NCBI GenBank assembly: GCA_905221605.1
Contig: CAJNDS010000680.1
Location: 435,204-499,203, forward strand
DNA: 64,000 nucleotides
Origin: Symbiodinium natans
Taxonomy: Eukaryota; Sar; Dinophyceae; Suessiales; Symbiodiniaceae
Reading direction: 5' to 3'
In this document: positions 24,501 to 32,100 of the stretch, in pieces
Layout of the letters: the number at the start of each line of letters is the position of its first letter
How positions within the stretch are numbered: position 1 is the stretch's first letter
Made by a program: the position numbers and the translations under genes
The notes under the pieces: generated by a model
What the model was told of the DNA's origin: nothing
The model's database searches: none
Seen by the model: only the letters and a program-made list of their open reading frames with translations

Positions 24501-25725
24501 TTGTTCCTTCGGGCATTGTCAAAGTAAGGTGGTCTCGAATCGCCCTCGGTGAACATCGAAGCAAAACTCCCATCAACAAATCTCGATCGTAGGTCTTTCC
24601 TGAAGCGATCTCGTACTCCCGAACAAGGTTTTCCAGTGAACCAATCTGCTCCACCATGCTCTTGCCCCCATCGAAGTTGGGAAACATCCCAATCGCTTGA
24701 CTGAGGGTTAGAGCTCGTTGTTTGGTGGCTGGTTGGTATTCCCAAAGCAAACTTTGATAGAGACGATACCCACATCGCTCCCTGCTCCAATTTCGAGACA
24801 GTTGCGTTGCTGCTCCCCGCATATACGAAGTCAGTATGTGGTAAAGCTTTGTCGAAAGTTCTCTCTCCACTGTAGTGAGAGTCGAAACATCGATCGGCGT
24901 TGCTCCCAGACTTTCAATCATACTTAGAGCTTCTGAGTACTGCGAATCGGCAAAACCTAGCCAATTCAGAAACTGATGTTTCCAGGTTGTAAAATCCGGT
25001 GGATGCTCTCCCGAGGCTTGTGGGTTCCAAACATCTGGTGCCTTGATCGCCTTTGTCGCACTTTCAATCCTTCGGTTCAGATCATCCGAACTGCTTGCTT
25101 GTTGCTCCAACCTTTGTAGCGCACTCATTCCAACTTGGGTCGCCCTTGTCAATGCAGTCAGAATTTCAGAAAGTTCTGTGGGTTGTTGGGGTGGTCCATT
25201 CTGCTGCATCCCTTGCACTGCAGAAAACTGTAACACGACAAGCACACACAGCATCGCTCCTCTCTGTTGTTTTCTCACACAAGCACACGAACGCAAGTGA
25301 TCTCTCCGTGCCCCTCTGCTCAAGCGCCTCCGAAAACATGAATGTTGCAATCTCCACAAACATGACTGACGACATGACTGCAAATGCACTGTCGCTTGCA
25401 AACATCCAATGCACAACATGATCGCACCTGATACTCCAAGCATAAGCATCATTGCCATTGCTCCATTGTAATCGAATTGCATAGTCTTGGGGTCGTAGAG
25501 GTTCTTTGCTCCTGGAATACTGGTCCAAATCCACATCACCAATGGATCTCTTGTTCCATTCATAGTCTTGTCGGAGTAGAGGCTCTTGTTTGTACATAGG
25601 CCATAGAATTTTGATTCCTCCTGGTAGTCGATCTCTGTTTTCTCCTCCTGGTAGTCGATCTCTGCTTTCTCCTTCTGGTAGTCGACCTCATCGTCCTGAC
25701 CAATCTCCCCATTCATCTTCCTCAT
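18565..25725 (-). CDS. Copia element Gag-Pol polyprotein (about 2,386 aa)
   Basis: Start set at the ATG at 25,725, overlapping the end of ORF1 by 38 nt in another frame. The frame itself stays open to 27,081, inside the LTR. Two hydrophobic segments lie near the N-terminus. Then come a helical Gag core, a Gly/Lys-rich basic tract, a CCHC knuckle (about 544-557), GGLEPLS tandem repeats, protease DSGAD (D722), an H-x3-H, C-x2-C integrase finger (about 1,095-1,110), integrase D1140, D1198 and E1238, RT with HVDD (1746-1749), and RNase H starting TDADWAS (D1944). After RNase H there is a membrane segment (about 2173-2194), seven or so EPQEE repeats (2201-2248), and a C-terminal GKRYH-x3-C with C-x2-C (about 2345-2381). 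Protease, integrase, RT, RNase H is Ty1/copia order. No inactivating change was seen. Confidence 0.92.
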   Translation of the reverse strand: MRKMNGEIGQDDEVDYQKEKAEIDYQEEKTEIDYQEESKFYGLCTNKSLYSDKTMNGTRDPLVMWIWTSIPGAKNLYDPKTMQFDYNGAMAMMLMLGVSGAIMLCIGCLQATVHLQSCRQSCLWRLQHSCFRRRLSRGARRDHLRSCACVRKQQRGAMLCVLVVLQFSAVQGMQQNGPPQQPTELSEILTALTRATQVGMSALQRLEQQASSSDDLNRRIESATKAIKAPDVWNPQASGEHPPDFTTWKHQFLNWLGFADSQYSEALSMIESLGATPIDVSTLTTVERELSTKLYHILTSYMRGAATQLSRNWSRERCGYRLYQSLLWEYQPATKQRALTLSQAIGMFPNFDGGKSMVEQIGSLENLVREYEIASGKTYDRDLLMGVLLRCSPRAIRDHLTLTMPEGTNYMSVKQAILSYEQSSKTWDYQTVLKQKTLQNTASSSNADQGPAPMEVDAVYEKGGGKGNKGNKGNKGGKGSYSWSSFGAGFRQWRKGGRKGSYKGGKKGRGKGFHKGGKKGGKKGGKHGKGGKKGGGKKLDRDVCRFCKQRGHWGNECPNRNVREVQASEASTEVPHSTVESVTPSQSASQYRIRRVRNIDFHHIANTPPDGTEHYELSEVSEEEGDWFTRRIEVQGPECYYIGDESENKQDHESDELYQWYENSLERVQGGLGPPGGLEPLSPGGLEPLNQGGLEPLSQGGSEPLNVRMVQLDTKQHVVILDSGADVSLLPRRLSDAGVEVSTPTSLRLQDAQGGAMRVEGMRRAVLQFSSCSVTEDFVLSDTNNILLSLGRLLKNGWKFVSVGCKQRQGGETWGEETQAGELVSPDGKARVPVEYQRNSLRLTAEVRGVEQVRAVKVTLAYDFGKVPEKDWSLLPNGTPVHRHFGLEFVKPPTGTWKYRTTIVKVGNEWEVIEATELLERKSDLEDRIPGLLFRSEILTFLHRTPEYLDKCLVEEVAPEEAPKEEEKKMEEEPEWFGRERGAPEELQVPVPKGVVKQQGKAGGHQELELDMGSTIVVNGESLTATSEIEKLREGCRYLGLSVSGSKVKMFRRLCNYLTEDRDEDAEEVADRLRKQRPKARTRPGVPEPTEAEIEEHMATHMPMQPWCDFCAAAKSKQDHTPQSSEAKYEDPGKPVIQMDFMYMGQNSVSLIILDSWTRFSWAIPVPGKAPTKKLAEKVVKFSLEMNYISEEVLFAIDVEPATTALLDLIVAIRQKLGYKAGKYPNKPYHKGRTARVERHIQNLRRQSLTMIEMVEDRIGEKIPEDHALRAWAIHHAAWLFNRYHLHSGTQSTAFQLVYGRPYQGQILPFGEYVFGLAKPGGVKNRSLWTGGIWVGKDDRDMDVITSKDGIFTSRSVRRTQPAWRARETLQLQGSPWTKKAPRLGHTAHAAPLPRIVEEPGKEKEGGENEPEPAGDEAGSDVESSKHDTISDLLLSSGQPTPRSSSTDSNQGGGQKRETEGEEREEPAKASKTADAEEPPTKQQKTAESSPTSADPGSPKGSLFPPLYAGQVEEQEDETGYHEDDLWEERVWKECEEEYEADSEGEEEDEDRPPKVSEEELERLDAEAGKAELDKLANMKVVKTIKKEECSEEGKFLTLRTVFDWRKRDGVWKRRCRIVCREFRAGAQSMEETFSPTSGHAAVRMMFLFHLIYNWELTVLDIRDAFLQVKQKALMYADISPWIRTLLGLDEDHVWKVEKCLPGQRSAAEQWFTHLVEILKRLGFEQFVGIPSILKHRVKKIAVSIHVDDELVAGAKGEGRWLICELEKFFKLTVEGPFPSHRGSGEQLHYLKRTYEFLEEGILVTVSKKHYEKLRGLYKLGNRKPRQTPEHQLIGTVDNSKELEENECKKFRSALGTLLYISQDRWDLQHVTKCLASKMSKPTEQALTCLKQALLYVQGTEQLGFLLKYTKVGNKMMDAIYQREEQEEEDEEKKGTHSMEVFTDADWASDREARWSTSSVIVCMNAVPVLSYSRTQKATALSSAESEVLACSGGASEAMLLKKLWMFLAGKLLVEIRMDSSAGRQWMMRTGVGGLKHIDLRVLWLQRGVKNNSFKAKPVPTKLNIADLNTKRLGVSRRRFLMYHIGAMVWNGESHERYGKEEAMEHVAGEVCRSQVRALRATLLSERGSKTARAMYLTMMVNMISQIAGQPDDFGGREREEREFVFIYVKEVSGWIILFSVLLGGIFALLLFYMVEQKVNEGRQEPQEEGPQEPQEEGPQEPQEEGPQEPQEEVPQEPQEEGPQEPQEEFTIRRFVQKYCPPDEDDVQRTARAVNMYFRDAPEDSATGSGNGMPGISTVPASQIHVNDEELARRFQEWGMVNIIPMAQDVDEQLRAQPHYVYTPHGKRYHRPTCADVQRSERFTYSAAVHARLHYRPCGNCRPGTM
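18982..19124 (-). repeat. 24-bp tandem repeat encoding EPQEEGPQ units
   Basis: About six to seven copies of a 24-bp unit (plus strand TTCCTGCGGTTCCTGTGGTC and 4 more bases) with few substitutions. They lie directly after the membrane segment of the copia polyprotein and stay in frame. Confidence 0.9.
23605..23718 (-). repeat. 24-bp tandem repeat encoding GGLEPLS units
   Basis: Five or so copies of a unit with plus-strand core CAGAGGTTCCAATCCTCC, between the zinc knuckle and the protease of the copia polyprotein. Copy number probably varies between elements. Confidence 0.85.
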
Positions 25726-26968
25726 TTCCAGGGTTTGGCTCCTCGCCCCTTTCTCGCATTCTTCTCCTTTCTGTTCTCCTCCAAGGAGAATTCGGGTAGA
25801 GCGTAGTGGCTTGCGTTGCTCCCCCTCGCTTCGGTGGTGGTCCCTTTGGCTCTGGAGGTGGCGCCTTGCTTCCAGCAGGTCGTTCCTTCGGAGGTGGTCC
25901 TCTGGAACTGCTCCCTGGCTCATTTCTCGCATCTTCCATCCTGGGTTGTAGGGTCCCAGGCCCCGTCCTGGGTTGTAGGGTCCCAGGCCCCGTGTCTCGG
26001 CTGGAACTCGCTGTTCCACTGCTTTGGCTTCGCTGGCCGTACCTGGCTCGAAAGTATGCAACTCCACGAGCAAATTCCTTGGATTCCCTGGCTCTTGCTT
26101 CGTCTCCTGAAGGAATTGCACCGGCACGTCTTGCAGCATACTCTTCCTCATTCCGGCGGATGTGTTCCGCCACTGCTGCGTTGCTGGGTTCCCCGTCCAG
26201 CGTGTGAAGAGGAAGCTTCGTACCACTCGGCATTGGGTCCGGAGGTGGACACTCTGGAGCTCGTTCTTCTCCTGGCGGTGGACACTCTGGAGCTTGCTCT
26301 GGTTCTGGGCCCGCTGGTGGCGGTGGCCCTCCTGACTTTGGAAACCGAACTGGTTCCTGCAAGGCTCGTTCCCTTGCTCGCCGTTGGATCCTTTCCGTCT
26401 CTGCTGCAAGTGCAGAGAGTCTCTCCAGCTGCCTTCGCCTGCGTTGCTCAGCAGACACTTGCTGCTCTTGCAGCTCCAAGGCGATGTGCCCAGACGAAAG
26501 TGTTCTCGGCTCCCTTCTTGGTGTAGGTGGTGCCTCTTGGTACACCATTGTAGTTTCGGGGCTAGAGGAACTAGGACTCCCGATCTCCACTGGCCCGTCT
26601 GGTTCTCCCCCTTCCAAGGGAATGTAATCTCTTCCTTCCACCACTGGTCGTTCGGGCTTCTTCTTCGGCTTTGGAGGCATATACCTTGGTGCACTTCCAC
26701 TTCCTTCAGCTGAACTGCTTGCTGAAGATCCGTAGCCTTTTCCCATGCCAACACGGTGAATCTTGATCTCCTTTCTTCGTGGCTCCATTTCTTCTTCTTG
26801 TTCCCCTTCTTCCATGGGCTCTGCGGGTTCCATCGGCTCCATGGGTTCTGTGAGTTCCATTGGCTCCATGGGTTCTGTGAGTTCCATGGGCTCTGTAGGT
26901 TCTGTGAGCTCCATTGGCTCCACAGCATCAGGGTTCCAACCCAAACCATCATCACGGCCACGAGGCAT
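25688..26968 (-). CDS. Copia element ORF1: proline-rich disordered protein (426 aa)
   Basis: First ATG downstream of the primer-binding site, 37 nt inside the 5' LTR, reading to a TGA at 25,688. The protein opens with tandem MELTEPMEP-type acidic repeats (about residues 15-55), then a Lys/Pro-rich stretch, an Arg/Glu-rich helical segment (about 170-215), and long Pro/Gly/Ser-rich disordered regions including a duplicated TGPGTLQPR unit. It ends acidic. No known domain was seen. It may be a Gag-like or accessory protein made before the main polyprotein. The other open frame across the same bases (the upstream extension of gag-pol) has a Trp/Gln/Asn-rich, shadow-like composition, so I prefer this frame. 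The stop overlaps the likely gag-pol start. Confidence 0.65.
   Translation of the reverse strand: MPRGRDDGLGWNPDAVEPMELTEPTEPMELTEPMEPMELTEPMEPMEPAEPMEEGEQEEEMEPRRKEIKIHRVGMGKGYGSSASSSAEGSGSAPRYMPPKPKKKPERPVVEGRDYIPLEGGEPDGPVEIGSPSSSSPETTMVYQEAPPTPRREPRTLSSGHIALELQEQQVSAEQRRRRQLERLSALAAETERIQRRARERALQEPVRFPKSGGPPPPAGPEPEQAPECPPPGEERAPECPPPDPMPSGTKLPLHTLDGEPSNAAVAEHIRRNEEEYAARRAGAIPSGDEARARESKEFARGVAYFRARYGQRSQSSGTASSSRDTGPGTLQPRTGPGTLQPRMEDARNEPGSSSRGPPPKERPAGSKAPPPEPKGPPPKRGGATQATTLYPNSPWRRTERRRMRERGEEPNPGNEEDEWGDWSGR
26806..26930 (-). repeat. Tandem repeat encoding MELTEPMEP units
   Basis: Imperfect 9- to 27-bp units built from CCATGGGTTCTGTGAGTT-like blocks at the 5' end of copia ORF1. 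Confidence 0.8.
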
Positions 26969-26990
26969 GGCTTCGGTCCCGGATGCACAG

Positions 26991-27005
26991 TGTGCTCCGC
27001 TACCA
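26991..27005 (-). promoter_or_regulatory. Primer-binding site of copia element, initiator tRNA-Met type
   Basis: Directly inside the 5' LTR the minus strand reads TGGTAGCGGAGCACA. The first 11 bases differ at one position from the complement of animal-type initiator tRNA-Met 3' ends (TGGTAGCAGAG) and also resemble the plant copia site. The mismatch may reflect the dinoflagellate tRNA sequence. Confidence 0.75.
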
Positions 27006-27140
27006 TGCTAAACTTCAAGTCGCTCTTTTTCCTTGAACCGGTAAAGGCGCTGTCGGTAAAACATGAGTCACAAATCCACACATGCTCATCAACCCTTTGG
27101 GTTGGTAGGTGGGGTTCCCAGGTAGTAGAAAAACTTTACA
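27006..27140 (-). repeat. 5' LTR of nested copia element (135 bp)
   Basis: Identical to 18,180-18,314. Short for a copia LTR. It contains the palindrome AACCCTTTGGGTT. Confidence 0.95.
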
Positions 27141-27145
27141 ACGTC
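27141..27145. other. Target-site duplication of copia insertion (ACGTC), right copy
   Basis: Matches 18,175-18,179. Five bp is the usual length for Ty1/copia integration. Confidence 0.93.
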
Positions 27146-28408
27146 GCTCGTCGGCGGCTCGAGGGCCCGCCCGCGCGGAGCGGCTTCCCGCGGAGGTCCC
27201 GGCTCGGCCTCCTCCGTGGGCTCGCTCTTGGGCGTGGACCCTCCACCGCTACTCTCTGGAGCGGGATCCAGCTCGGGGTCATCGCGAAGCCACCCCGGTG
27301 GATGACTACCACCATAAATGTGGTGCGATCCGTCCTCAAGCTGGACTCGGTCCCCTCTCTTCAGGAGCGGGACCTTCGAGCGATCGTACCCGTTGGCTTT
27401 GTGGTACCGAATCACTCGGAGCATGGGCACCTCCCCATACTCACCGTCCTTTCCTCGGCGGAACAACCGTCCCCGCCAGTCTTGACGAAAAGGGTCAAGA
27501 GGTGCGGAGGGGCTGATCCCCAGGTTGGGCGGAAGAGAGGCGCCATGGCAGGCCGCCTGATGCAAGTGGTATTGCACCAGCGACTCAAAGGCCAGCCCGC
27601 ATCCAGGAGCTGAGCATCCATAGTGGCCGTCAGCGTTGGGGCGAGGCTCCTCTGGGGCCGGGGCGGACTGGGCGGTCCCGCCTCCTGAAGGCCTGGCGGA
27701 ACTGCTCGATCCCGCACCCCCCAAGGCATCCTGACCATCGTCAGACACCTCTTCCCCGTCGGCGCCTTCCCCGGCCGCCCGATTCTCTCCCTCACGGCGC
27801 AGAGTTTTGAGGGATTCCTCACGCTTGGTGATCTTTTCTAGCTTCACCATCGCGGTTCCCGCCACCTCCAGTATCTTCGACTGGAGCTTCTGCGCTCTCA
27901 GAAGAGCTTCGGACCGCGCGAGGTACTCCTTTGCGCTACTGACCACCGATTGGCCAAGCTCGAGGAATCCTTCCTCTGTGCTCTCGGCCTGGGCCCCACC
28001 AGCGGGCTCTTCGTCCTCCTTCACCTTGACCGCGCCTTGAGGCGCCCGCGTGTCGGGAAGATCCGAGCTGGAACTATCTTCCTCGACACCTTCAGCTTCT
28101 TGGGCTGCCTCTTCCTCGAGCGAGTCTTCGGCCTCGAGGACATTGGGGCCAGGAACGTTGCGCCTAGGGCACACCTTGGGCTTCGCTGGAACGATCGAAG
28201 TCTTAGGAGCCCCTGAAGCACGCCCTTTGGCCTTAGGCGCGGCCTTAGGAGGGGTAACAGGTTGGGCGGCCCCCGCGGCCATGACACGGCCCGCAGGGGC
28301 CCGCACAACCGTCGAAGAGCTCGCGCGCCACTGCGGCCGCAGCAGCTTGGGACGCTTGGACCGTGCCCAGTTTCGGTCCTCGCCCCAACGGCGGGTGGGG
28401 GCCCGCAC
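27141..28408 (-). pseudogene. Outer element ORF3, N-terminal part, cut by nested copia insertion
   Basis: This frame runs about 422 codons to the inserted LTR, whose bases add a short foreign tail and stop. The first ATG is at 28,282, overlapping the end of ORF2; ORF2 sits in another frame and this part shares the gag-pol frame. The N-terminus is basic and Ala/Pro/Lys-rich. A helical, coiled-coil-like stretch lies near residues 155-220. A C2H2 finger (C-x4-C-x12-H-x4-H) lies near residue 263, followed by an acidic, Pro-rich linker. Removing the nested element and one ACGTC copy rejoins this part in frame with 15,456-18,174, giving about 1,290-1,330 aa. The break probably inactivates this copy. 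Confidence 0.75.
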
Positions 28409-29171
28409 TGGTGTCGCCTAAACTCCTTAGGTCGACATGCTGGATCAACCGATCCACTTCTAACTCAGCAATTAAGACTGAGTAAACAGGCGAGCCTTTG
28501 GGGAGTGCCCAGATGCGGGAGATGCCGGTGGCTCTAATCTGGCCAGTGAGAGCCACCCCATCTGCTCCTGCATAGATAGGCACTCCGGCGTCCCGCAGGA
28601 CCGCCAACCGGACTTCGACTATGCAAGTCGATCCGCGGCGGAACCCGCGTCTCCCGTCCTCCCACTGCGTGGGGCAGTGGCCTAGGACGTAGTGCACCCC
28701 GAGGCGGCCTCCCGGCCCGCCGCCGGGGATCAAGCCATTCTGAATCAGGCTTGGCACGACATGCAGGTCCGTGCCGTGCCACATGGCCGGGCCATACCGA
28801 TATATAAGATCGTTGATGGCGGTCTCACTTAGACCCTCCATCATGAACCCCATAGGATGGCCGCAATCGGCCGAGTGGCCTTGAAAGGCACGCAAGAAGC
28901 CAGCGTGCGAGGTATCCAACCTCGGTTTCCGCTGGTTGGCGTCGTGCGCGACCGCCTGGTTGTACTGGTTGACGGTGATGCCGAGTTGTTCGATCAACTC
29001 ATCAACCGGGTAGAGGCCGCCCGGAGCGAACCGGCCTCTACAACCAGCTTCGCCGTGCCGCATGCATCGGACTAGCATACGCTGCACGTCGTCGATCGTG
29101 GGCGGGCCCCTTCGGCCCTTAGGGCCTGGACTCTTGCTCTTGCCCCTGCCCTTCGACCCTCCTCCACCCAT
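28245..29171 (-). CDS. Outer element ORF2: Tpt1/KptA-like RNA 2'-phosphotransferase (308 aa)
   Basis: Start chosen at the ATG at 29,171 (MGGGGSKG); the frame stays open to 29,408 but that part is low-complexity. After a Gly/Lys/Arg-rich leader comes MRHG (R38, H39), then LRAFQGHS (R94), WHGT (H132) and GGRLGVHY (R156, H160), followed by a beta-rich half ending near YAGADGVALTGQI. These match the order and spacing of Tpt1/KptA enzymes, which move an internal RNA 2'-phosphate onto NAD+ to give ADP-ribose cyclic phosphate and nicotinamide. All four conserved R-H-R-R positions appear present, so activity is plausible. The frame is -1 relative to gag-pol and overlaps its end by 100 nt. Expression could need recoding, reinitiation or a spliced RNA. 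Its role in a retrotransposon is unknown. Confidence 0.78.
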   Translation of the reverse strand: MGGGGSKGRGKSKSPGPKGRRGPPTIDDVQRMLVRCMRHGEAGCRGRFAPGGLYPVDELIEQLGITVNQYNQAVAHDANQRKPRLDTSHAGFLRAFQGHSADCGHPMGFMMEGLSETAINDLIYRYGPAMWHGTDLHVVPSLIQNGLIPGGGPGGRLGVHYVLGHCPTQWEDGRRGFRRGSTCIVEVRLAVLRDAGVPIYAGADGVALTGQIRATGISRIWALPKGSPVYSVLIAELEVDRLIQHVDLRSLGDTSAGPHPPLGRGPKLGTVQASQAAAAAVARELFDGCAGPCGPCHGRGGRPTCYPS

Positions 29172-32100
29172 CGCGGCACTGAGTTGATGGACCTCCGATG
29201 GGCGAGGAAAACCTGACGCGCCCTTGAGCGGCCAGGACACGGCCCGCTGCAAGGGGCCGGTGTGCAGTAGTGGTAGGCAGCCGCTCCCGCGCGGCCAGGG
29301 CACGGCCCGCAGCGGGGCCTTGTGGTTGACCACGAAGGTCCGGGCGACCGATCGGTCGCTCCCGCGCGGTCTGGTCGCGACCCGCAGCGGGGCGCAGTGC
29401 ACAGGCACGAACGTGGGGAGGGACTACCTACCCTAGGTTCTACAACACACTTGAACCGCTGCGGCGGGGGTTTGGGGAGTTTCCTTAAGGTCTGGGCTCT
29501 AAGGCTTCTAAGGCTTCTGCTTCGACCTTGGACCGAACCTCTAGGCCTGCTTGCAAAACACTGGCTGCGAGACAGACGAACGAAGCTGCACGCGACGAAC
29601 GACGAAAAATCCTTCTGCCCGCAGACCGGCGACCTGGGAAACGGCCCGCCCCAAAAACACCCGCCCTGAACACAGAAACACCCGAACAGCCCCAACATCC
29701 TGAGCATCAGAACGCGCGTGGGGTGATTCTGGTCTGAGCGCGCCGCGTCATGGTTCGCGCGCTTGGTGTTGTGCGCACCGCGAACGCCTAAGGCTTCAAG
29801 AGCAGACGACGCGCTCTGCGGAGCTGCGACTGCCCCTTTGGCGCACGCTTCGCGCACCGCCCCCTCGGCTTGGGCATCAGTGAAAAACTGCCCATCAATG
29901 ACCCTACCCGTCCTAACAGTAAGATCATCCACGTAGGCTATCCACTCCTTAGTATACTTAAGGCGCCTACCTCTGCCGGGGGCATAGGCCCTATCAACCA
30001 CAAAGTTGAAATCATCTGGGCCGTTAATCGGGCCAAAGGTGAGGCCGACAGGGAGATACTTCCCTGATCTTGCCACAATGGCCAACACCTCGCGAGCACG
30101 CTTGGTGTTCCTAATTTGATTAAACCCACTAACCGCATCCACGAAGGTATACCAAACCGAACCTACTGCGGCGGCGAGCACATCGCTACCCCGCCGACAA
30201 TAGTACGTGGAGCGCTTAATTCGGGCATTCACACGGCGGTAGTCAACCACCAAGCGTCGCTTCCTATGCCGCTTGTAGCTGGGCATTTCCTTGGTCGGAA
30301 ACGGCGCAGATCCCCAAGCCGAGCTGCCGCGGATCAACTGACCCCGCTTGCATTCTTCTTCAAGCTTGTCGTCGACCCATTGCGCGGACTCGCCCCTCAG
30401 ACTGTGAGGTTGGGACGAGACCGGCGGCCCGGTGGGGATGCAGTCATGGGCGAACTTCCTGACCGTGGTCCTGGTGGTGTCCTCCACCCAGAACCCAGCG
30501 GCCTTTCGCCGTATGACCTCCCTGACGGCTGCGATGTCAGCATCGGTCAGCCCTGGTCTGGTTGGTCCAGGCTCGATCTTCAAACCCGACCATACGAGGT
30601 CTCTATAGGCCTCGGTGCGCCTAGGATCCTCCGCGACCTTCTCGCCCGCAAGAGCATAGACCTCAAGGTCAGCCCGGACGGAATCCCAGTCCTTGGCGTC
30701 CGCCTTGGTCCGCCAAAACGCTTCCTTTTCAGCGGCGTACTTATCCACCTCCTTATCCAGCTCCGCACGCTCTGCTGGCGTGAGGTCCTCGCCCGAGCGC
30801 ACGTCCGGGAGGGGAACAACTGGAGAGGGCTGTGGCGCAGCCGCGGCGCTAACAGCACCCGCAGTGGCTGGAAAGCTTTCAACTGCAGCGGTGCACAGCT
30901 CCTCTGCGCCCCTCAGACCAAGGTCCTGGAGCGATGCGCAGAAAGCCGCCCCTATGAGGTTGTAGTCGGCTTGCGCGCGCCCAACGTGCTTGTGCTGCAC
31001 TGCGCCTAACGCATCCGGCCTACTACACCTCAAACCTACCGATTCTAAGCTGAAATCGGCGAGCCACAGGGCCCCGCTCTCAACGAGGTTGCCGCGGCCA
31101 CTGGCCCGCGCGAACTGGCATATGTCAGCCCGCACGAAAGCCCAAGGCCAGCGTGGCTCTGCGAGCGTCCCAAACAAGGCGCCCCACTCCTCTAGCCGCC
31201 AGGGTTCCCACTCGCCTTTTTGTGCCTGCAAATGCAGCGCGACGTGGGCGCCCGCGCGCGTGCGTTCCTGCGCACACCGGACGACTAGCTGGAGGAAAGC
31301 CCGGGGCACATTCTTGCCCTCGAGCCCAATCACGAGCACCTTCGGCTCCGTGCGCAAAACAGCGCCGCTAATTGCCTCTAAGTGCTCTTCTGCGGCCAGG
31401 TTCCAGGTGATCCCGTAGGCCTGCTTGCCTTGCACAAAAGCTGGAACAACCCTGTACCCGTGCCTCCTGGCCGCGTCGGAAACGACCGCGTCACCCCAAG
31501 CAACCTCTAAGACATCGGCAACCCCTCCAAGGAAATACTGCCGGAACCAACTCTCGACAGTACCCGACTCTGGGGAAGCCCTAGGCTGCAACACGCGGGG
31601 TTCCGCGACCAAGAGGTCCGCGAGGGCCTCTCGGATCGAGAGCACACCCGTGCTGGCGCGAGACGCCCTCTCGAGCGTCCTGTCCTGCAACGAGTACGCT
31701 CCCTTGTCCAACTTTCTGGCCGAGGCTGCCGCAAGCACGCCGTCGCGGTTCAGGTCGATCTTGGAAATGATCTCCCTGACGGAAACCGCTTCGTGGGCCG
31801 GACGAGTCCCCTCTGAAAGCGTGAGCGCACCGTCCTCGGCGATGAACGCAAGCCGCCATTTGACGCGAACCCCGCTGGCGTCGGGGAGATAGCGGTGCAC
31901 GCCGACCTGCGCACGGGCAGCATCTACCTGCGTGACCCGTCCTAACCTGCACACCTTAGGGCCTCCACCTACACCCCGATAGGCAATGCGGTCGCCAAGG
32001 CGGAGGACGAAGTCCCTCCCGCGCCTGGTCAGCGTGAACTCCACTTGCTTGGCGTCGCCTTGAACCTGTTGCCCTAAGCTGGGGCGAGACGAGCCGTCCC

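Larger units (their letters stand above)
18180..27140 (-). mobile_element. Ty1/copia LTR retrotransposon nested in outer element (8,961 bp)
   Basis: Two 135-bp direct repeats (18,180-18,314 and 27,006-27,140) are identical over their whole length as read. They start TG and end CA, and are flanked by ACGTC at 18,175-18,179 and 27,141-27,145. The element is inserted in ORF3 of the outer element, in the same orientation. Pol order is protease, integrase, RT, RNase H, the Ty1/copia order. Both coding frames are open with no stop or frameshift, and the LTRs are identical, so this copy is very young and may be mobile. Confidence 0.95.

Noticed and set aside
26710-26735. Second spliced-leader-like match (CCGTAGCC followed by TTTTCCC)
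   Set aside because: Only the first eight bases match, and the stretch lies inside copia ORF1 coding sequence.
25726-27081. Gag-pol of the copia element starting at 27,081 inside the LTR
   Set aside because: The first codons would lie in the LTR and the translation up to 25,725 is Trp/Gln/Asn-rich and shadow-like, while ORF1 in the other frame starts properly after the primer-binding site.
27141-28408. ORF3 N-terminal part as a complete 439-aa gene
   Set aside because: Its last 15 or so codons come from the inserted LTR; the frame continues at 18,174 once the insertion is removed.
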